From: Cyanobacteria bacterium UBA8803
GTDB taxonomy: Bacteria; Cyanobacteriota; Cyanobacteriia; Cyanobacteriales; Coleofasciculaceae
DNA: 18,171 nucleotides
Assembly (NCBI GenBank): GCA_003505715.1
Contig: DNXU01000279.1
Location: 13,637-31,807, forward strand
Direction of reading: 5' to 3'
Within the stretch, counting starts at the first letter, position 1; every line of letters starts with the position of its first letter. Below, piece after piece: positions 1 through 8,174 of the stretch. The notes beneath the pieces are model-generated. The model saw only the letters and a list, made by a program, of their open reading frames with translations, made no database searches and had not been told where the DNA came from. The translations under genes and the position numbers were made by a program.

Positions 1-22
1 CCTCATCCCTCATCCCTCATTT
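1..22. repeat. Short tandem 7-nt repeat
   Basis: About three copies of the unit CCTCATC lie at the window edge, immediately beyond the infC stop codon. Heptamer tandem repeats of this kind are common in filamentous cyanobacterial genomes. The tract may continue outside the window. Confidence 0.6.
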
Positions 23-544
23 CTTAGGAGAGAGCAGCATCATCATGTTGCGGCCTTCTCGTTTTGGGGCTTGCTGCACTTCTGCTAATTCTTGCAAGTC
101 TGTTGCCATGCGCTTGAGCAAATCTTCAGCTAGGTCACTGTGTTGAATTTCTCTGCCTCGGAAGGTAATTGTCGCTTTGACTTTGTCACCTGATTTGAGA
201 AAGCGCTCGGCTTGATTGACGCGCACTTGGTAGTCATGCTCCTCAATTTTATAGCGCATCTTCACTTCTTTGACATCAGCTGCGTGCTGCTTTTTCTTAG
301 CTTCTTTGGCTTTCTTCTCTTGTTCAAATTTGTACTTACCGTAGTCCATGATCCGGCACACTGGTGGATCGGCCTTTTCACTGAGCAAGACCAGATCCAA
401 CTGTTTTTCCTCCGCGATGCGCAAAGCCTCTTGAGATGAGAGGATTCCTAGCTGTCCCCCATCGGTATCGATGACTCGAATTTTGGGAAACCTTATTCTT
501 TCGTTAATTTGAGGTATATCGCGTTGGCGTTTTTTATCATTCAC
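17..544 (-). CDS. infC: Translation initiation factor IF-3
   Basis: IF-3 binds the 30S subunit, blocks premature 50S joining and checks start-codon and initiator tRNA pairing. The 175-residue product has the usual two-domain layout. The N-terminal domain (about 10-80) includes the stretch [16 protein letters not shown] and the motif [18 protein letters not shown] lysine-rich linker follows (about 76-90), then the C-terminal domain (about 95-175) with [23 protein letters not shown] and the conserved ending [17 protein letters not shown]. Length matches cyanobacterial IF-3. The start read here is GTG at 544; no clear Shine-Dalgarno is seen and many infC genes use non-ATG starts. It is divergent from the hydrolase at 739 across a 194-nt gap. 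No L35/L20 genes are visible on its downstream side before the window ends. Confidence 0.97.
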   Translation of the reverse strand: MNDKKRQRDIPQINERIRFPKIRVIDTDGGQLGILSSQEALRIAEEKQLDLVLLSEKADPPVCRIMDYGKYKFEQEKKAKEAKKKQHAADVKEVKMRYKIEEHDYQVRVNQAERFLKSGDKVKATITFRGREIQHSDLAEDLLKRMATDLQELAEVQQAPKREGRNMMMLLSPKK

Positions 545-708
545 AGGCGTTTGTTTGATTTGTAGTAGCAGTGGGTTGACTTACAAGAGCAGGCTGAATG
601 TACTTGCCATTCTACTGATTCCAATCGACTTTCTGCGCATTTTTTTTTTAATTTGACATCCTCCCCGAACTGCTCGCCCACTCGGTTCGGGATTCCCAAC
701 AATACTGT

Positions 709-716
709 TATAAAAT
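709..716 (+). promoter_or_regulatory. Possible -10 element before the hydrolase gene
   Basis: TATAAAAT lies about 22 nt before the TTG start of the hydrolase gene, in the gap shared with divergent infC. No convincing -35 is seen 17 nt upstream. This is a weak, motif-only call. Confidence 0.3.
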
Positions 717-738
717 AGAAAAGGTTGTGTAAACATAT

Positions 739-1680
739 TTGGAGTTGAGGCTTTTTGTGACGGACTCCTTGCCTTGGAAACAAAGAGTTGGCAGTCAACG
801 AGACTGGGTTTGGCGAGGTTGGCAAATCCGCTACACCTATTTTCGACCATTGCCAACGGAGGGAGAGCAGACAACACCAGTAATGCTGGTGCATGGATTT
901 GGATGCTCGATTGGGCATTGGCGTCAGAATCTGGCAGTGCTAGGGCAGCATCACACGGTTTACGCCCTGGATCTGCTAGGTTTTGGGGCATCGCGCAAGG
1001 CTTGGGCTGATTATAAAATTGCTCTTTGGGTAGAGCAAGTGTATGAGTTTTGGCAAACCTTTATCCAACAGCCTATGGTGTTGGTGGGAAACTCAATTGG
1101 CTCCCTTGTTTGTCTGACCGCAGCTGCAACTCATCCAGAGATGGTAAAGGGAATAGCCTTAATTAATTTGCCAGATTTTGCGGTGCGAGAGGAAGCAATA
1201 CCAGGTTGGTTGCGACCTATTGTATCAACCGTTGAGGCTCTTGTGGCATCGGCGGTGGTTCTCAAAAGCCTTTTTTACTTCCTGCGACATCCAGCAGTTG
1301 TCCGAAAATGGGCAGGATTGGCTTATGCTAATCCAGAAGCTGTCAGTACCGAGTTGGTAGAGATTCTTACAGAACCCACCCGAGATCGAAGGGCTGCTGC
1401 TACGTTTAGTTCCTTGTTGCGAGCGATGATCAAGGCTGAGTTTGGTCCCTCTGTCAAAGCCATATTGCCTACATTGGACATGCCCTTGCTTTTACTCTGG
1501 GGGCGTCAAGACCGGATGATTCCCCCTTATTTAGCCCAGCAGTTTGCCCAACTCAACCCGAAATTACAGCTAGTTGAGGTAGACAATGCGGGTCACTGTC
1601 CTCATGATGAATGCCCCGAACAGGTGAATCAGATTCTTTTAGAGTGGATGGCTGAGAAGCTATCACTCTCCGATATCTAA
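739..1680 (+). CDS. Alpha/beta hydrolase, substrate unknown
   Basis: The 313-residue protein has a complete alpha/beta-hydrolase signature. The oxyanion-hole motif HGFG is at 52-55, the nucleophile elbow GNSIGS has Ser119, the acid is Asp258 in GRQDRMIP, and the base is His286 in AGHCPHDE. A cap region (about 145-240) separates the two core halves. Cyanobacterial relatives include pheophytinase-like and dephytylase-like enzymes, but the substrate cannot be read from the sequence. No signal peptide is evident, so it is probably cytoplasmic or membrane-peripheral. The longest frame starts at TTG 739; GTG at 757 is an alternative that removes six residues. It ends 11 nt before the PCP_red-domain gene and is probably cotranscribed with it. 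That neighbour is compatible with, but does not prove, a link to chlorophyll metabolism. Confidence 0.9.
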   Translation: MELRLFVTDSLPWKQRVGSQRDWVWRGWQIRYTYFRPLPTEGEQTTPVMLVHGFGCSIGHWRQNLAVLGQHHTVYALDLLGFGASRKAWADYKIALWVEQVYEFWQTFIQQPMVLVGNSIGSLVCLTAAATHPEMVKGIALINLPDFAVREEAIPGWLRPIVSTVEALVASAVVLKSLFYFLRHPAVVRKWAGLAYANPEAVSTELVEILTEPTRDRRAAATFSSLLRAMIKAEFGPSVKAILPTLDMPLLLLWGRQDRMIPPYLAQQFAQLNPKLQLVEVDNAGHCPHDECPEQVNQILLEWMAEKLSLSDI

Positions 1681-1691
1681 TCCTTGCCATT

Positions 1692-1877
1692 ATGAGCAAC
1701 TCTAATTTTAACGAAACCCTAGAATGGACAGCTCAAGCCAAAGCCAAGCTGAAAAATATTCCCTATTTCGTTCGTGCCCAAGCGCGGCAAAGGATCGAGC
1801 AGCTCGCTCGTGAGGCTGAGTTGGAAGTTGTTACGGTGGAAATTGTCGAGCAGGCTAGAGCTGAGTTTGGACAATAG
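1692..1877 (+). CDS. PCP_red-domain small protein
   Basis: This 61-residue protein consists almost wholly of one domain resembling PCP_red (PF08369). That is the small C-terminal domain of the B subunit of light-independent protochlorophyllide reductase, also found as stand-alone proteins in cyanobacteria. Diagnostic features are the start of the domain at [13 protein letters not shown], the core [18 protein letters not shown] and the end [14 protein letters not shown]. In the reductase this domain helps shape the substrate pocket; the function of stand-alone copies is unknown to me. It follows the hydrolase gene by 11 nt, suggesting one transcript. Confidence 0.8.
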   Translation: MSNSNFNETLEWTAQAKAKLKNIPYFVRAQARQRIEQLAREAELEVVTVEIVEQARAEFGQ

Positions 1878-2107
1878 AAAATCAACACCCCCTCTAGCTG
1901 ATGAGCTTAGCTCGGGACAAGGTGGCTAAGCCATCAAATCTTGATACTTTTTTGCTTAGCAGGGATATACATTGTATCGAAAAATGATATTGTTTAACTC
2001 TCCCTCAGCCTATTCTCAAGTTAGTTAAAAACTTTTTTCATCTTCAACGTCCTGATGAGCAAACTTGACCTAGCTTAAGAATAGATTTGCTTTTATCCAA
2101 TTACCCC

Positions 2108-2803
2108 ATGCCATTGCTAATCCTGGTTGCCGATGACAACTTGGGAACCCGTCTCTCTGTTAGTGATTACCTGGAAATGTCAGGCTACTCAGTTATTACA
2201 GCTGAAGATGGTCAACAGGCACTGTCCCTGATTGATACCTATCATCCTCACTTGCTGGTAGCCGATATCAATATGCCCAAAATAAATGGCTATGAACTGG
2301 TGCGCAGTGTTCGTGCCAGACCTGCGTTCCGGCTGTTACCTGTAGTTTTTTTAACTGAACGCCGCACTACCGAAGAACGGATCAAAGGCTACCAGTTAGG
2401 GTGTGACTCATATCTGCCCAAGCCTTTTGAAATGCAGGAGTTGGGAGCGGTAATTCGCAATCTGCTGGAGCGCTCCCAGATGATCCAAGCCGAGTTGCGC
2501 TTCTCTTCCACTGAGGGAACGCAGGCACAAGTGCTAGGCTCAACTGCACCGCCTATCCCCCAAACAGACAACACGGCACCGCAGGCAATCGCTTTCCCTG
2601 ACAACGCCCTCGGTTTAACGAAGCGAGAACAGCAAGTTTTGAACTTACTGACCAAGGGTTTATCCAATGCTGATATTGGGCACGAGCTACACTTGAGTCC
2701 TCGAACCGTTGAAAAATATGTTAGCAGTCTCTTAAGAAAAACCCAAACCAGCAACCGAGCAGAAATTGTCCGATTTGCCATGAAAAATCATTTAGTGGAT
2801 TGA
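2108..2803 (+). CDS. Ycf29/Rre1-like response regulator
   Basis: The 231-residue product is a two-domain response regulator. The N-terminal receiver (1-120) has acidic residues Asp9/Asp10, phosphoacceptor Asp53 in VADINMPKINGYELV, Thr83 and Lys105 in YLPKPFE. A proline-rich linker (about 135-165) leads to a LuxR/NarL-type helix-turn-helix (about 170-231) with LTKREQQVL and SNADIGHELHLSPRTVEKYV. The overall pattern, including MPLLILVADDN at the start and NRAEIVRFAMK at the end, matches the Ycf29/Rre1 group of cyanobacteria and plastids. In Synechocystis, Rre1 acts in stress responses; the regulon here is unknown. I chose ATG 2108 because MPLLILVADD is the family's usual start; an in-frame TTG at 2087 would add seven residues. 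No histidine kinase gene is adjacent. Confidence 0.88.
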   Translation: MPLLILVADDNLGTRLSVSDYLEMSGYSVITAEDGQQALSLIDTYHPHLLVADINMPKINGYELVRSVRARPAFRLLPVVFLTERRTTEERIKGYQLGCDSYLPKPFEMQELGAVIRNLLERSQMIQAELRFSSTEGTQAQVLGSTAPPIPQTDNTAPQAIAFPDNALGLTKREQQVLNLLTKGLSNADIGHELHLSPRTVEKYVSSLLRKTQTSNRAEIVRFAMKNHLVD

Positions 2804-3002
2804 CTTAATGAAGTATTTTATGGTATGAGGGAGCGACATCACCTAGAGGGTAAGTAACAGAGGATGTGCATCTACCTCCGACATCTGCTTGTCTGAGGCA
2901 CAATGGTAGTAAGCACCTAGCTAGAGTTGTTAGCTATCAAACGTAGAGATTGACAAAGAGCAACTCAAAACCTACAATTCTAAGTTCAAAAGTACTTACA
3001 CC

Positions 3003-3254
3003 ATGCTTCAAGATACTCGGACTATACGCTACTACCAGCAGCTTACGGACTCCCTGGTTTTTATGTGGAATAGGGGTTATCGATTTGATGAGCTGCGGCT
3101 GTATATCGATGGCTATCTCGATGCCCTCCGGCATAGTAACGCCCTCGAAGTTTACCTCATCCACCGTTTAGAGGAAGAAGCAACCCGTTACCTGCGAGAC
3201 CCATCTAACTTTGAAGCGATACCGCTACCAGAGCCTGAAGCTGACTACTACTGA
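3003..3254 (+). CDS. DUF6761-like small cyanobacterial protein
   Basis: An 83-residue soluble protein begins MLQDTRTIRYYQQL, contains FMWNRGYRFDELRLYIDGYLDALR, and ends in an acidic, proline-containing tail PLPEPEADYY. I recognise this as a conserved short family in cyanobacteria (DUF6761 as I recall it). It has no known function, no membrane segment and no cysteine. It stands alone, with about 200 nt before and 350 nt after it free of genes. Confidence 0.75.
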   Translation: MLQDTRTIRYYQQLTDSLVFMWNRGYRFDELRLYIDGYLDALRHSNALEVYLIHRLEEEATRYLRDPSNFEAIPLPEPEADYY

Positions 3255-3612
3255 CCTATTAATTTACTTAATTAGTTGGTGGTTATTCTCCTCCTGTTCT
3301 AGGCTTAGTAGCTTACTATACAACTGACCAAAAGTCTAGCCCGAGCAAACGGGTAGTCAGCCATGGCAATTTGGTCTTTTCAGCTATCAGCCCTCAGCTT
3401 TTTTGTTACCCTGAATCTGTATAGTTTTCGCACCCCCTACCTCTGACTTGAAAATCAGGGAGAGGGAGAGGTGGTGAAGGTGTGAGGGAGTGAGGGAGCG
3501 AATTATTTTCATCCTTTGTTGTGTATGATTGCCTAGAGAGGCCATATTTAAAAAAATTATGAAGCAAAAAGTCCGCCGGAGCGGACTTAAAGCCTAAAAA
3601 AGTTTCTTCACA
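3255..3612. other. Intergenic stretch with purine-rich repeats
   Basis: No gene is supported here. The stretch 3460-3502 is rich in GAGGGAG and GTGAGGGA-type units, resembling degenerate heptamer repeats. The only clear structure is the terminator hairpin at 3566-3588, annotated separately. Confidence 0.5.
3566..3588 (-). terminator. Rho-independent terminator of the glutaredoxin gene
   Basis: A perfect 8-bp stem (AAGTCCGC with GCGGACTT, 3569-3576 and 3581-3588) has a 4-nt loop. Read on the minus strand it is followed by a run of five T. It lies 25 nt beyond the glutaredoxin stop codon. Confidence 0.85.
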
Positions 3613-3936
3613 TCACGAAGCCAGAGCGACTTCAACCATCTGCTGTAGTTCTCCCTTTTGATAGAGTTCAATCATCACATCGGAGCCACCAATGAACTCT
3701 CCGTTAACATAGACTTGGGGAATGGTTGGCCAGTTGGAATATTCCTTAATTCCCTGACGAATTTCGTAATTTTCCAAAACGTCTATAGTTTCGTAGGGTA
3801 CGCCTAGGGTATTCAGAATCTGAACGACGTTATTGGAAAAACCACACTGGGGCATCAGCTTGTTGCCCTTCATGAACACCAAAATTTTGTTCTGCTTAAT
3901 CAGGTTGTCAATTTGCTCTTTCAGTTCCGGTGTCAT
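3613..3936 (-). CDS. Monothiol CGFS glutaredoxin (Grx4 type)
   Basis: The 107-residue product is a single-domain monothiol glutaredoxin that binds or transfers [2Fe-2S] clusters with glutathione. The active site is Cys31 in MPQCGFSNN, preceded by Lys23 in FMKGN. Glutathione-binding elements are the TIP motif with its cis-proline (71-73) and GGSD (83-86). Length and motifs fit the Grx4/Grx5 family, including the cyanobacterial Grx3-type protein. BolA lies 89 nt upstream on the same strand. CGFS glutaredoxins and BolA proteins form cluster-bridged heterodimers, so the gene order supports a shared iron-sulphur role. Confidence 0.95.
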   Translation of the reverse strand: MTPELKEQIDNLIKQNKILVFMKGNKLMPQCGFSNNVVQILNTLGVPYETIDVLENYEIRQGIKEYSNWPTIPQVYVNGEFIGGSDVMIELYQKGELQQMVEVALAS

Positions 3937-4025
3937 AGTTTTACTTAAATTCCTCTCCTAGGTAGTATTAGCTCTAGTTTAGCGATGATCTAAAAAACTC
4001 ATTGCTGCATTCCTGCATTCATCCC

Positions 4026-4283
4026 TTATCCTTGATTGACCGCCTTCCAGTCTTCGGGCGTGTAGGTTTTCAGAGCCAGAGCATGAATGGCTTCTGTTGC
4101 CATTGCCTCTTGCAGTGCTCCGTAAACGAGTTGATGCTGTTTGATGAGGGATTTGCCTTCAAATTGGGAAGAAATTACAATGGCTTGCAGGTGATCGCCG
4201 CCGCCTGTTAAATCTTGTACCTGTACCTGAGCATCTGGTAGCTCGGCCTTGATCATTACCTCAACTTGCTCTAGACTAATCAT
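4026..4283 (-). CDS. BolA family protein
   Basis: An 85-residue BolA/YrbA-type protein contains [34 protein letters not shown] and a conserved His in IHALALKT. BolA proteins partner with CGFS glutaredoxins in iron-sulphur trafficking, and the glutaredoxin gene follows directly. The frame stays open 23 codons further upstream, but those codons lie in a short repeat tract ([11 protein letters not shown]) and have no family resemblance. I therefore start at ATG 4283, giving [16 protein letters not shown], which is typical of the family. Confidence 0.92.
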   Translation of the reverse strand: MISLEQVEVMIKAELPDAQVQVQDLTGGGDHLQAIVISSQFEGKSLIKQHQLVYGALQEAMATEAIHALALKTYTPEDWKAVNQG

Positions 4284-4302
4284 CTCAAAATTCCTCAAGA
4301 AT

Positions 4303-4391
4303 TTGGTAATCGGTAATTGGGAATTGGTAATTGGCGAGAAATTGCTGACCAATTACCCATTACCAATTACCCATCACCAATTACCCATCAC
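4303..4391. repeat. AATTGGTAATTGG / CCAATTACCCAT repeat tract
   Basis: Several copies of GGTAATTGGGAATT-type units are followed by inverted copies of ACCAATTACCCATC. The two halves can pair as a long hairpin. It sits directly upstream of bolA. It looks like a cyanobacterial short-repeat tract rather than a gene. Confidence 0.65.
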
Positions 4392-4441
4392 GATGTAACA
4401 GAAAATACATTTTATCCTAGATAACTAGGAGACCTGATGAT

Positions 4442-5578
4442 TTAACGTTCAGGTCTGGCCGATGAAGTGGGCTGGTTCCGACCCGATGAGGGGAAGGGAG
4501 AATCGACAAATCCTAACTCAAATAGCTGTTGGTAGGCTTTCTTGCCGAAATTCCCGGTTGGATTTTGAGAGCGAATAATTTGAATTAATAAAGGTACAGC
4601 CAATTCAGGCTGATTTTGTGCCCGATGCACCAACGCTAGCTGATAGGTGGCTTCGTCCCGCATTTCCGCCGTTTCCAGGGCTTTTTGGCGTTGATCGTTG
4701 TAAATCGGGGCATCAATACCCGAAAAACTAGAAGCCAGCTGTTGATAGAAATTAGACAATTGATTGAAAACCTGACGTGCTTCTTGAAGTTTTTGGGCAG
4801 CCATAGCATAGTCTTGGGTCTCAACTGCCCTACTTGCCTCTGTCATCAAGCGCTTTCCACCTGGCAAACTCAGAAGGCTGTTCTCCTGAGTCAAGGGTTT
4901 CCCATTATTAGAATTTGTTGCATCTGGGGGCGTCTGATTAGCACCTTCTGGCGGCGTTGCATCTGAGGGATAGGGAGAATCGACAAAGCCTAGCTCAAAT
5001 AGTTGTTGGTAAGATTTCTGGCCAAGGTCACGAGTGGGATTCTGAGAGCGAATAACTTGAATGAATAACGGTACGGCCAATTCAGGCTGATTTTGCGCTT
5101 GATGTACCAAGGCTAGTTGGTAGGTGGCTTGGTCTCGCATTTCCGCTGTTTCCAGGGCTTTTTTACGTTGGGTATCGTAAATCCGGTTATCGATTCCCGA
5201 AAAACTGGCAGCAAGCTGTTGATAGAAATTAGACAATTGGTTGAAAACCTGACGTACATCTTGAAGTTTTTGGGCAGCTACGCCATAGTTCTGCGTTTCA
5301 ATAGCACTATTGGCTTCTACCATCAGCCTTTGCCCGCCTTGGAGGCTCAGTAGGCTCTCTTCCTGGGTTAGGGGTCGTAGAGTGTTAGGGTCTGTCAGGT
5401 CTAACTGCATCTGGCTGGCATCTTCTGGAAGCCCAGCATCTGGATTTTGAGCCTGTGCCGCAGGCATTAGTGTCAAAGCAGCCGTGAAGGGTAACGCAAC
5501 GAGACAGGTAAGGCTAAGGTGATGAAAAGTTCCAGAAGAAAACATAAAAAAATTGCGGGGTATGTTAAAGAGAAGCAT
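4442..5578 (-). CDS. Exported protein of two near-identical 137-residue units
   Basis: The function is not recognised. The 378-residue product has an N-terminal signal sequence (hydrophobic 20-38, likely cleavage after AQA at about residue 43), so it is probably periplasmic. The rest is two repeats, residues 69-205 and 228-364, each 137 long and each running from PLTQE to SP(Y/F)PS. By hand count 109 of 137 positions are identical (about 80%), so this is a recent internal duplication. Each unit is helical and Gln/Ala-rich, with TPR-like stretches such as AAQKLQ, VFNQLSNFYQQLA and ATYQLALVH. The units are joined by a Pro/Asn/Thr-rich linker (206-227). Met12 (5545) is an alternative start that gives a more typical signal peptide. 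It could act as a binding scaffold; that is inference only. Confidence 0.8.
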   Translation of the reverse strand: MLLFNIPRNFFMFSSGTFHHLSLTCLVALPFTAALTLMPAAQAQNPDAGLPEDASQMQLDLTDPNTLRPLTQEESLLSLQGGQRLMVEANSAIETQNYGVAAQKLQDVRQVFNQLSNFYQQLAASFSGIDNRIYDTQRKKALETAEMRDQATYQLALVHQAQNQPELAVPLFIQVIRSQNPTRDLGQKSYQQLFELGFVDSPYPSDATPPEGANQTPPDATNSNNGKPLTQENSLLSLPGGKRLMTEASRAVETQDYAMAAQKLQEARQVFNQLSNFYQQLASSFSGIDAPIYNDQRQKALETAEMRDEATYQLALVHRAQNQPELAVPLLIQIIRSQNPTGNFGKKAYQQLFELGFVDSPFPSSGRNQPTSSARPER

Positions 5579-5922
5579 AAACTATAAACTTGGGTTATCT
5601 TATCATTGTCGGCTCGCTACAGATGGCATTGTTAAGATGGCGAACGGCTTCAAGTCTGGCAAGGTTAGACTCCAAAGGCGAAGAGAAAGTTTCCTGACTA
5701 ACTTGGTATATATTAGTAGGATCTGTACGGCGCTAAGCAGTCTGTCAGGAAAGGCGTACATCAATAAAACATGAAAACCTCTCCTCCTCTGGGCTATCCC
5801 TATTCCCCATTCCCTATTTCCAAGCCACCAACATCTTGATTGTATGAGGTACTCGCCGCTAAATGCTTCGCATTATAGCGGAAGACTTCCCAACGATTAA
5901 GTTAAAGAACTAAGTATATCTC
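5579..5922. other. Divergent intergenic region
   Basis: This 344-nt gap separates the minus-strand duplicated exported protein from the plus-strand protease. No gene is supported. It contains a pyrimidine-rich tract (CCCTATTCCCCATTCCC, about 5798-5820) and the hairpin annotated at 5856-5881, and must hold both promoters. Confidence 0.5.
5856..5881. promoter_or_regulatory. Hairpin upstream of the protease gene
   Basis: CCGCTA and TAGCGG enclose an inner ATGC/GCAT pair with a TTC loop. It lies 41 nt before the protease start codon. It has no T tract, so an operator or leader structure is more likely than a terminator. The regulator is unknown. Confidence 0.4.
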
Positions 5923-8034
5923 ATGACTCGCTCCCCCAATCCCGTTCCCGAAGATTCTCCGCAAAGCAGCGGTATTCCAGAAACTAGTGTTGGCCTGCTG
6001 CTCCAGCGAGGCGGCGAGGAGCTAGCGCTGGTGAAGGTTGGCGATCGCTTCACGGTACACCCGACTTCTCCAGAGGTGGCAGCAGAAGTGGAACAAGCCC
6101 TACCCGCTCAATGCCATCGTCGCATTCCCCGTACCCAGCTCATCGAATTTACCGTTGCCCCCGAGCAGCGAGACGAGGCAATGCAGGCAGCACGAGAGCA
6201 TGAAGGAGTAGCTTTTGCCAGTCACGTCTACCAGCTCCGGGATAATCCTCAAACCTTAGTTTATGTAAGCGACCAGCTCACAGTTCAATTTATCCCAGAA
6301 GCGGATGAAGAAAGCATAAGAGCGATCGCGGCAGAATGTGGCTTGCAACTAGTCAAGCCAGTCGCAGGTATTCCCAATACCTTCGTTTTGCAACTCACCC
6401 GTGATGCCGAGGAAAATCCTGTCAAAATTGCCAATCGACTCATGGGGCGAAATGAGGTGGTCATCGCCGAACCAGAGATTGCCATTCCCCAGCAGCCGAG
6501 CTACCGTCCTAAGGATTCCTTATATTACCAGCAGTGGTATCTCAACCACAGTGGCGGTTCCTTACTAGCACCGGGTTCTCATATTGATGTAGAGAAAGCC
6601 TGGGATATTACTAAGGGCAATCGCTCTATAGTAGTAGCGATAGCAGATGACGCCATAGACCTGAATCACCCTGATTTCCAAGGACCAGGCAAAATTGTCG
6701 CTCCCAAAGACTTTAAAGATCAAGACTTGCTGCCCCTACCCGCTAGCTCTGATGAGAGTCACGGCACGGCTTGCGCGGGAATAGCGGTGGCGGAGGAAAA
6801 TGGCAAGGGTATTGTCGGCGTTGCTCCAGGCTGTGCCCTGATGCCGATCCGCACCAGTGGGTTTTTGGATGATGACTCTATCGAACAGCTATTTGATTGG
6901 GCAATTCAGAATAACGCCAGCGTGATCTCTTGCAGTTGGGGGCCAGCAGCAGTTTACTTTCCCCTTTCTTTGCGACAACGTGCTGCCCTCACCCGTGCTG
7001 CTACTACAGGACGCCAGGGCAAAGGCTGCGTAGTCGTCTTCGCTGCCGGAAATGCCAACCGCCCTGTCAGCGGTACCGTCTTCGAGCGGAATTGGCCGGA
7101 TAATTTGTTGCGCGGTCCAACCAACTGGCTGGGAGGTTTCACCGTGCATCCCGATGTCATTACAGTTTCTGCCTGTACTAGCCTCGGTAAAAAATCAGCC
7201 TATAGCAACTGGGGAACTAATGTTTCTGTTTGCGCTCCTAGCAACAATGCCCCGCCGGGAATGTGGTTTGAAAAAACCGGCTATATTGCTACAGCACCAG
7301 AAGTCAACGTAGACACCCCCGGTTTGGGAATGTTCAGCGCCGACCTGTTAGGAACTTTGGGATACGATACAGGTGACTTTGTCAGCAATTTTGGCGGCAC
7401 ATCTAGTGCCTGTCCAGTGGTAGCAGGGGTTGCCGCACTAGTTCTGTCCGCCAACCCTGACTTGACAGCTCAGGAGGTCAAGCGCATTCTCCAAGATAGC
7501 GCTGACAAAATTGTCGATCGCGACTCCGATCCGCAGTTAGGGATGCGCTTGGGCACCTACGATACCAACGGCTATTCTCAATGGTTTGGTTACGGTAAGG
7601 TCAATGCCTTTAAAGCTGTACAAGCTGCTCAACAACTGAAGGTTAAGGCAACACCAGCTGCCCAAGTTCTCAAAAAACGAAATGACATGAGCCTTGCCAT
7701 TCCTGACGATAATCCCAATGGTATTACCAGCGTCATTAGAATCACTGAATCAGCATCAGTGCAAGAGATTCAAGTCAGTGTCAATATCGAACACAACTTT
7801 TTAGGCGATCTTGAGGTCACTTTAAAGTCACCCAACGGTCAGAGTGTGCTACTGCAAAATCGCACCCTCGGTGTCAAGACTCAGCTGTCCAAAACCTATT
7901 CTTTAGAAACAACACCTGCCCTTAAGCAACTCTTGAATCAATCAGCCGCTGGAGTCTGGCAGTTGCAGGTGGTAGATTGCTCGCCAACGGATACAGGGAC
8001 GCTCAAAAGTTGGGAATTAATTTTAGGGGTTTGA
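5923..8034 (+). CDS. Subtilisin-like S8 protease with C-terminal P domain
   Basis: The 703-residue protein carries a full subtilase catalytic set. Asp242 is in VAIADDAIDLNHPD, His280 in DESHGTACAGIA, oxyanion Asn377 in AAGNAN, and Ser494 in GGTSSACPVVAG. A long N-terminal region (1-190) resembles a propeptide or inhibitor-like domain. A C-terminal P (Homo B) domain (about 600-703) runs from DDNPNGITSVIRI to GTLKSWELILGV, as in kexin-type enzymes. The architecture resembles the calcium-dependent PrcA protease of Anabaena. The N-terminus is hydrophilic, with no signal peptide, so it is cytoplasmic or exported by another route. The start is ATG 5923. Confidence 0.93.
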   Translation: MTRSPNPVPEDSPQSSGIPETSVGLLLQRGGEELALVKVGDRFTVHPTSPEVAAEVEQALPAQCHRRIPRTQLIEFTVAPEQRDEAMQAAREHEGVAFASHVYQLRDNPQTLVYVSDQLTVQFIPEADEESIRAIAAECGLQLVKPVAGIPNTFVLQLTRDAEENPVKIANRLMGRNEVVIAEPEIAIPQQPSYRPKDSLYYQQWYLNHSGGSLLAPGSHIDVEKAWDITKGNRSIVVAIADDAIDLNHPDFQGPGKIVAPKDFKDQDLLPLPASSDESHGTACAGIAVAEENGKGIVGVAPGCALMPIRTSGFLDDDSIEQLFDWAIQNNASVISCSWGPAAVYFPLSLRQRAALTRAATTGRQGKGCVVVFAAGNANRPVSGTVFERNWPDNLLRGPTNWLGGFTVHPDVITVSACTSLGKKSAYSNWGTNVSVCAPSNNAPPGMWFEKTGYIATAPEVNVDTPGLGMFSADLLGTLGYDTGDFVSNFGGTSSACPVVAGVAALVLSANPDLTAQEVKRILQDSADKIVDRDSDPQLGMRLGTYDTNGYSQWFGYGKVNAFKAVQAAQQLKVKATPAAQVLKKRNDMSLAIPDDNPNGITSVIRITESASVQEIQVSVNIEHNFLGDLEVTLKSPNGQSVLLQNRTLGVKTQLSKTYSLETTPALKQLLNQSAAGVWQLQVVDCSPTDTGTLKSWELILGV

Positions 8035-8038
8035 TATC

Positions 8039-8116
8039 CTGTTGGTTGTTGGTTGTTGGTTGTTGGTTGTTGGTTGTTGGTTGTTGGTTGTTTGTTTGTT
8101 GTTGGTTGGTTGTTGA
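8039..8116. repeat. Tandem GTTGGTT heptamer repeat
   Basis: About nine tandem copies of the 7-nt unit GTTGGTT, the last few degenerate, fill the gap between the protease and the DUF2079 gene. This is a classic cyanobacterial short tandem repeat and is not coding. Confidence 0.85.
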
Positions 8117-8174
8117 CTATTCCCATGAATGATGAACGATTCACTATATACTCTGAAGTATGAACCATTAGCTA

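Noticed and set aside
541..991. Minus-strand frames upstream of infC and antisense to the hydrolase
   Set aside because: They overlap the better supported hydrolase and the divergent promoter region and show no domain.
4284..4352. 23-residue N-terminal extension of BolA
   Set aside because: It is translated repeat sequence; the family start is at 4283.
5553..5774. 73-codon plus-strand frame before the protease
   Set aside because: No ribosome binding site, no resemblance to any family, and it overlaps the start of the exported protein gene.
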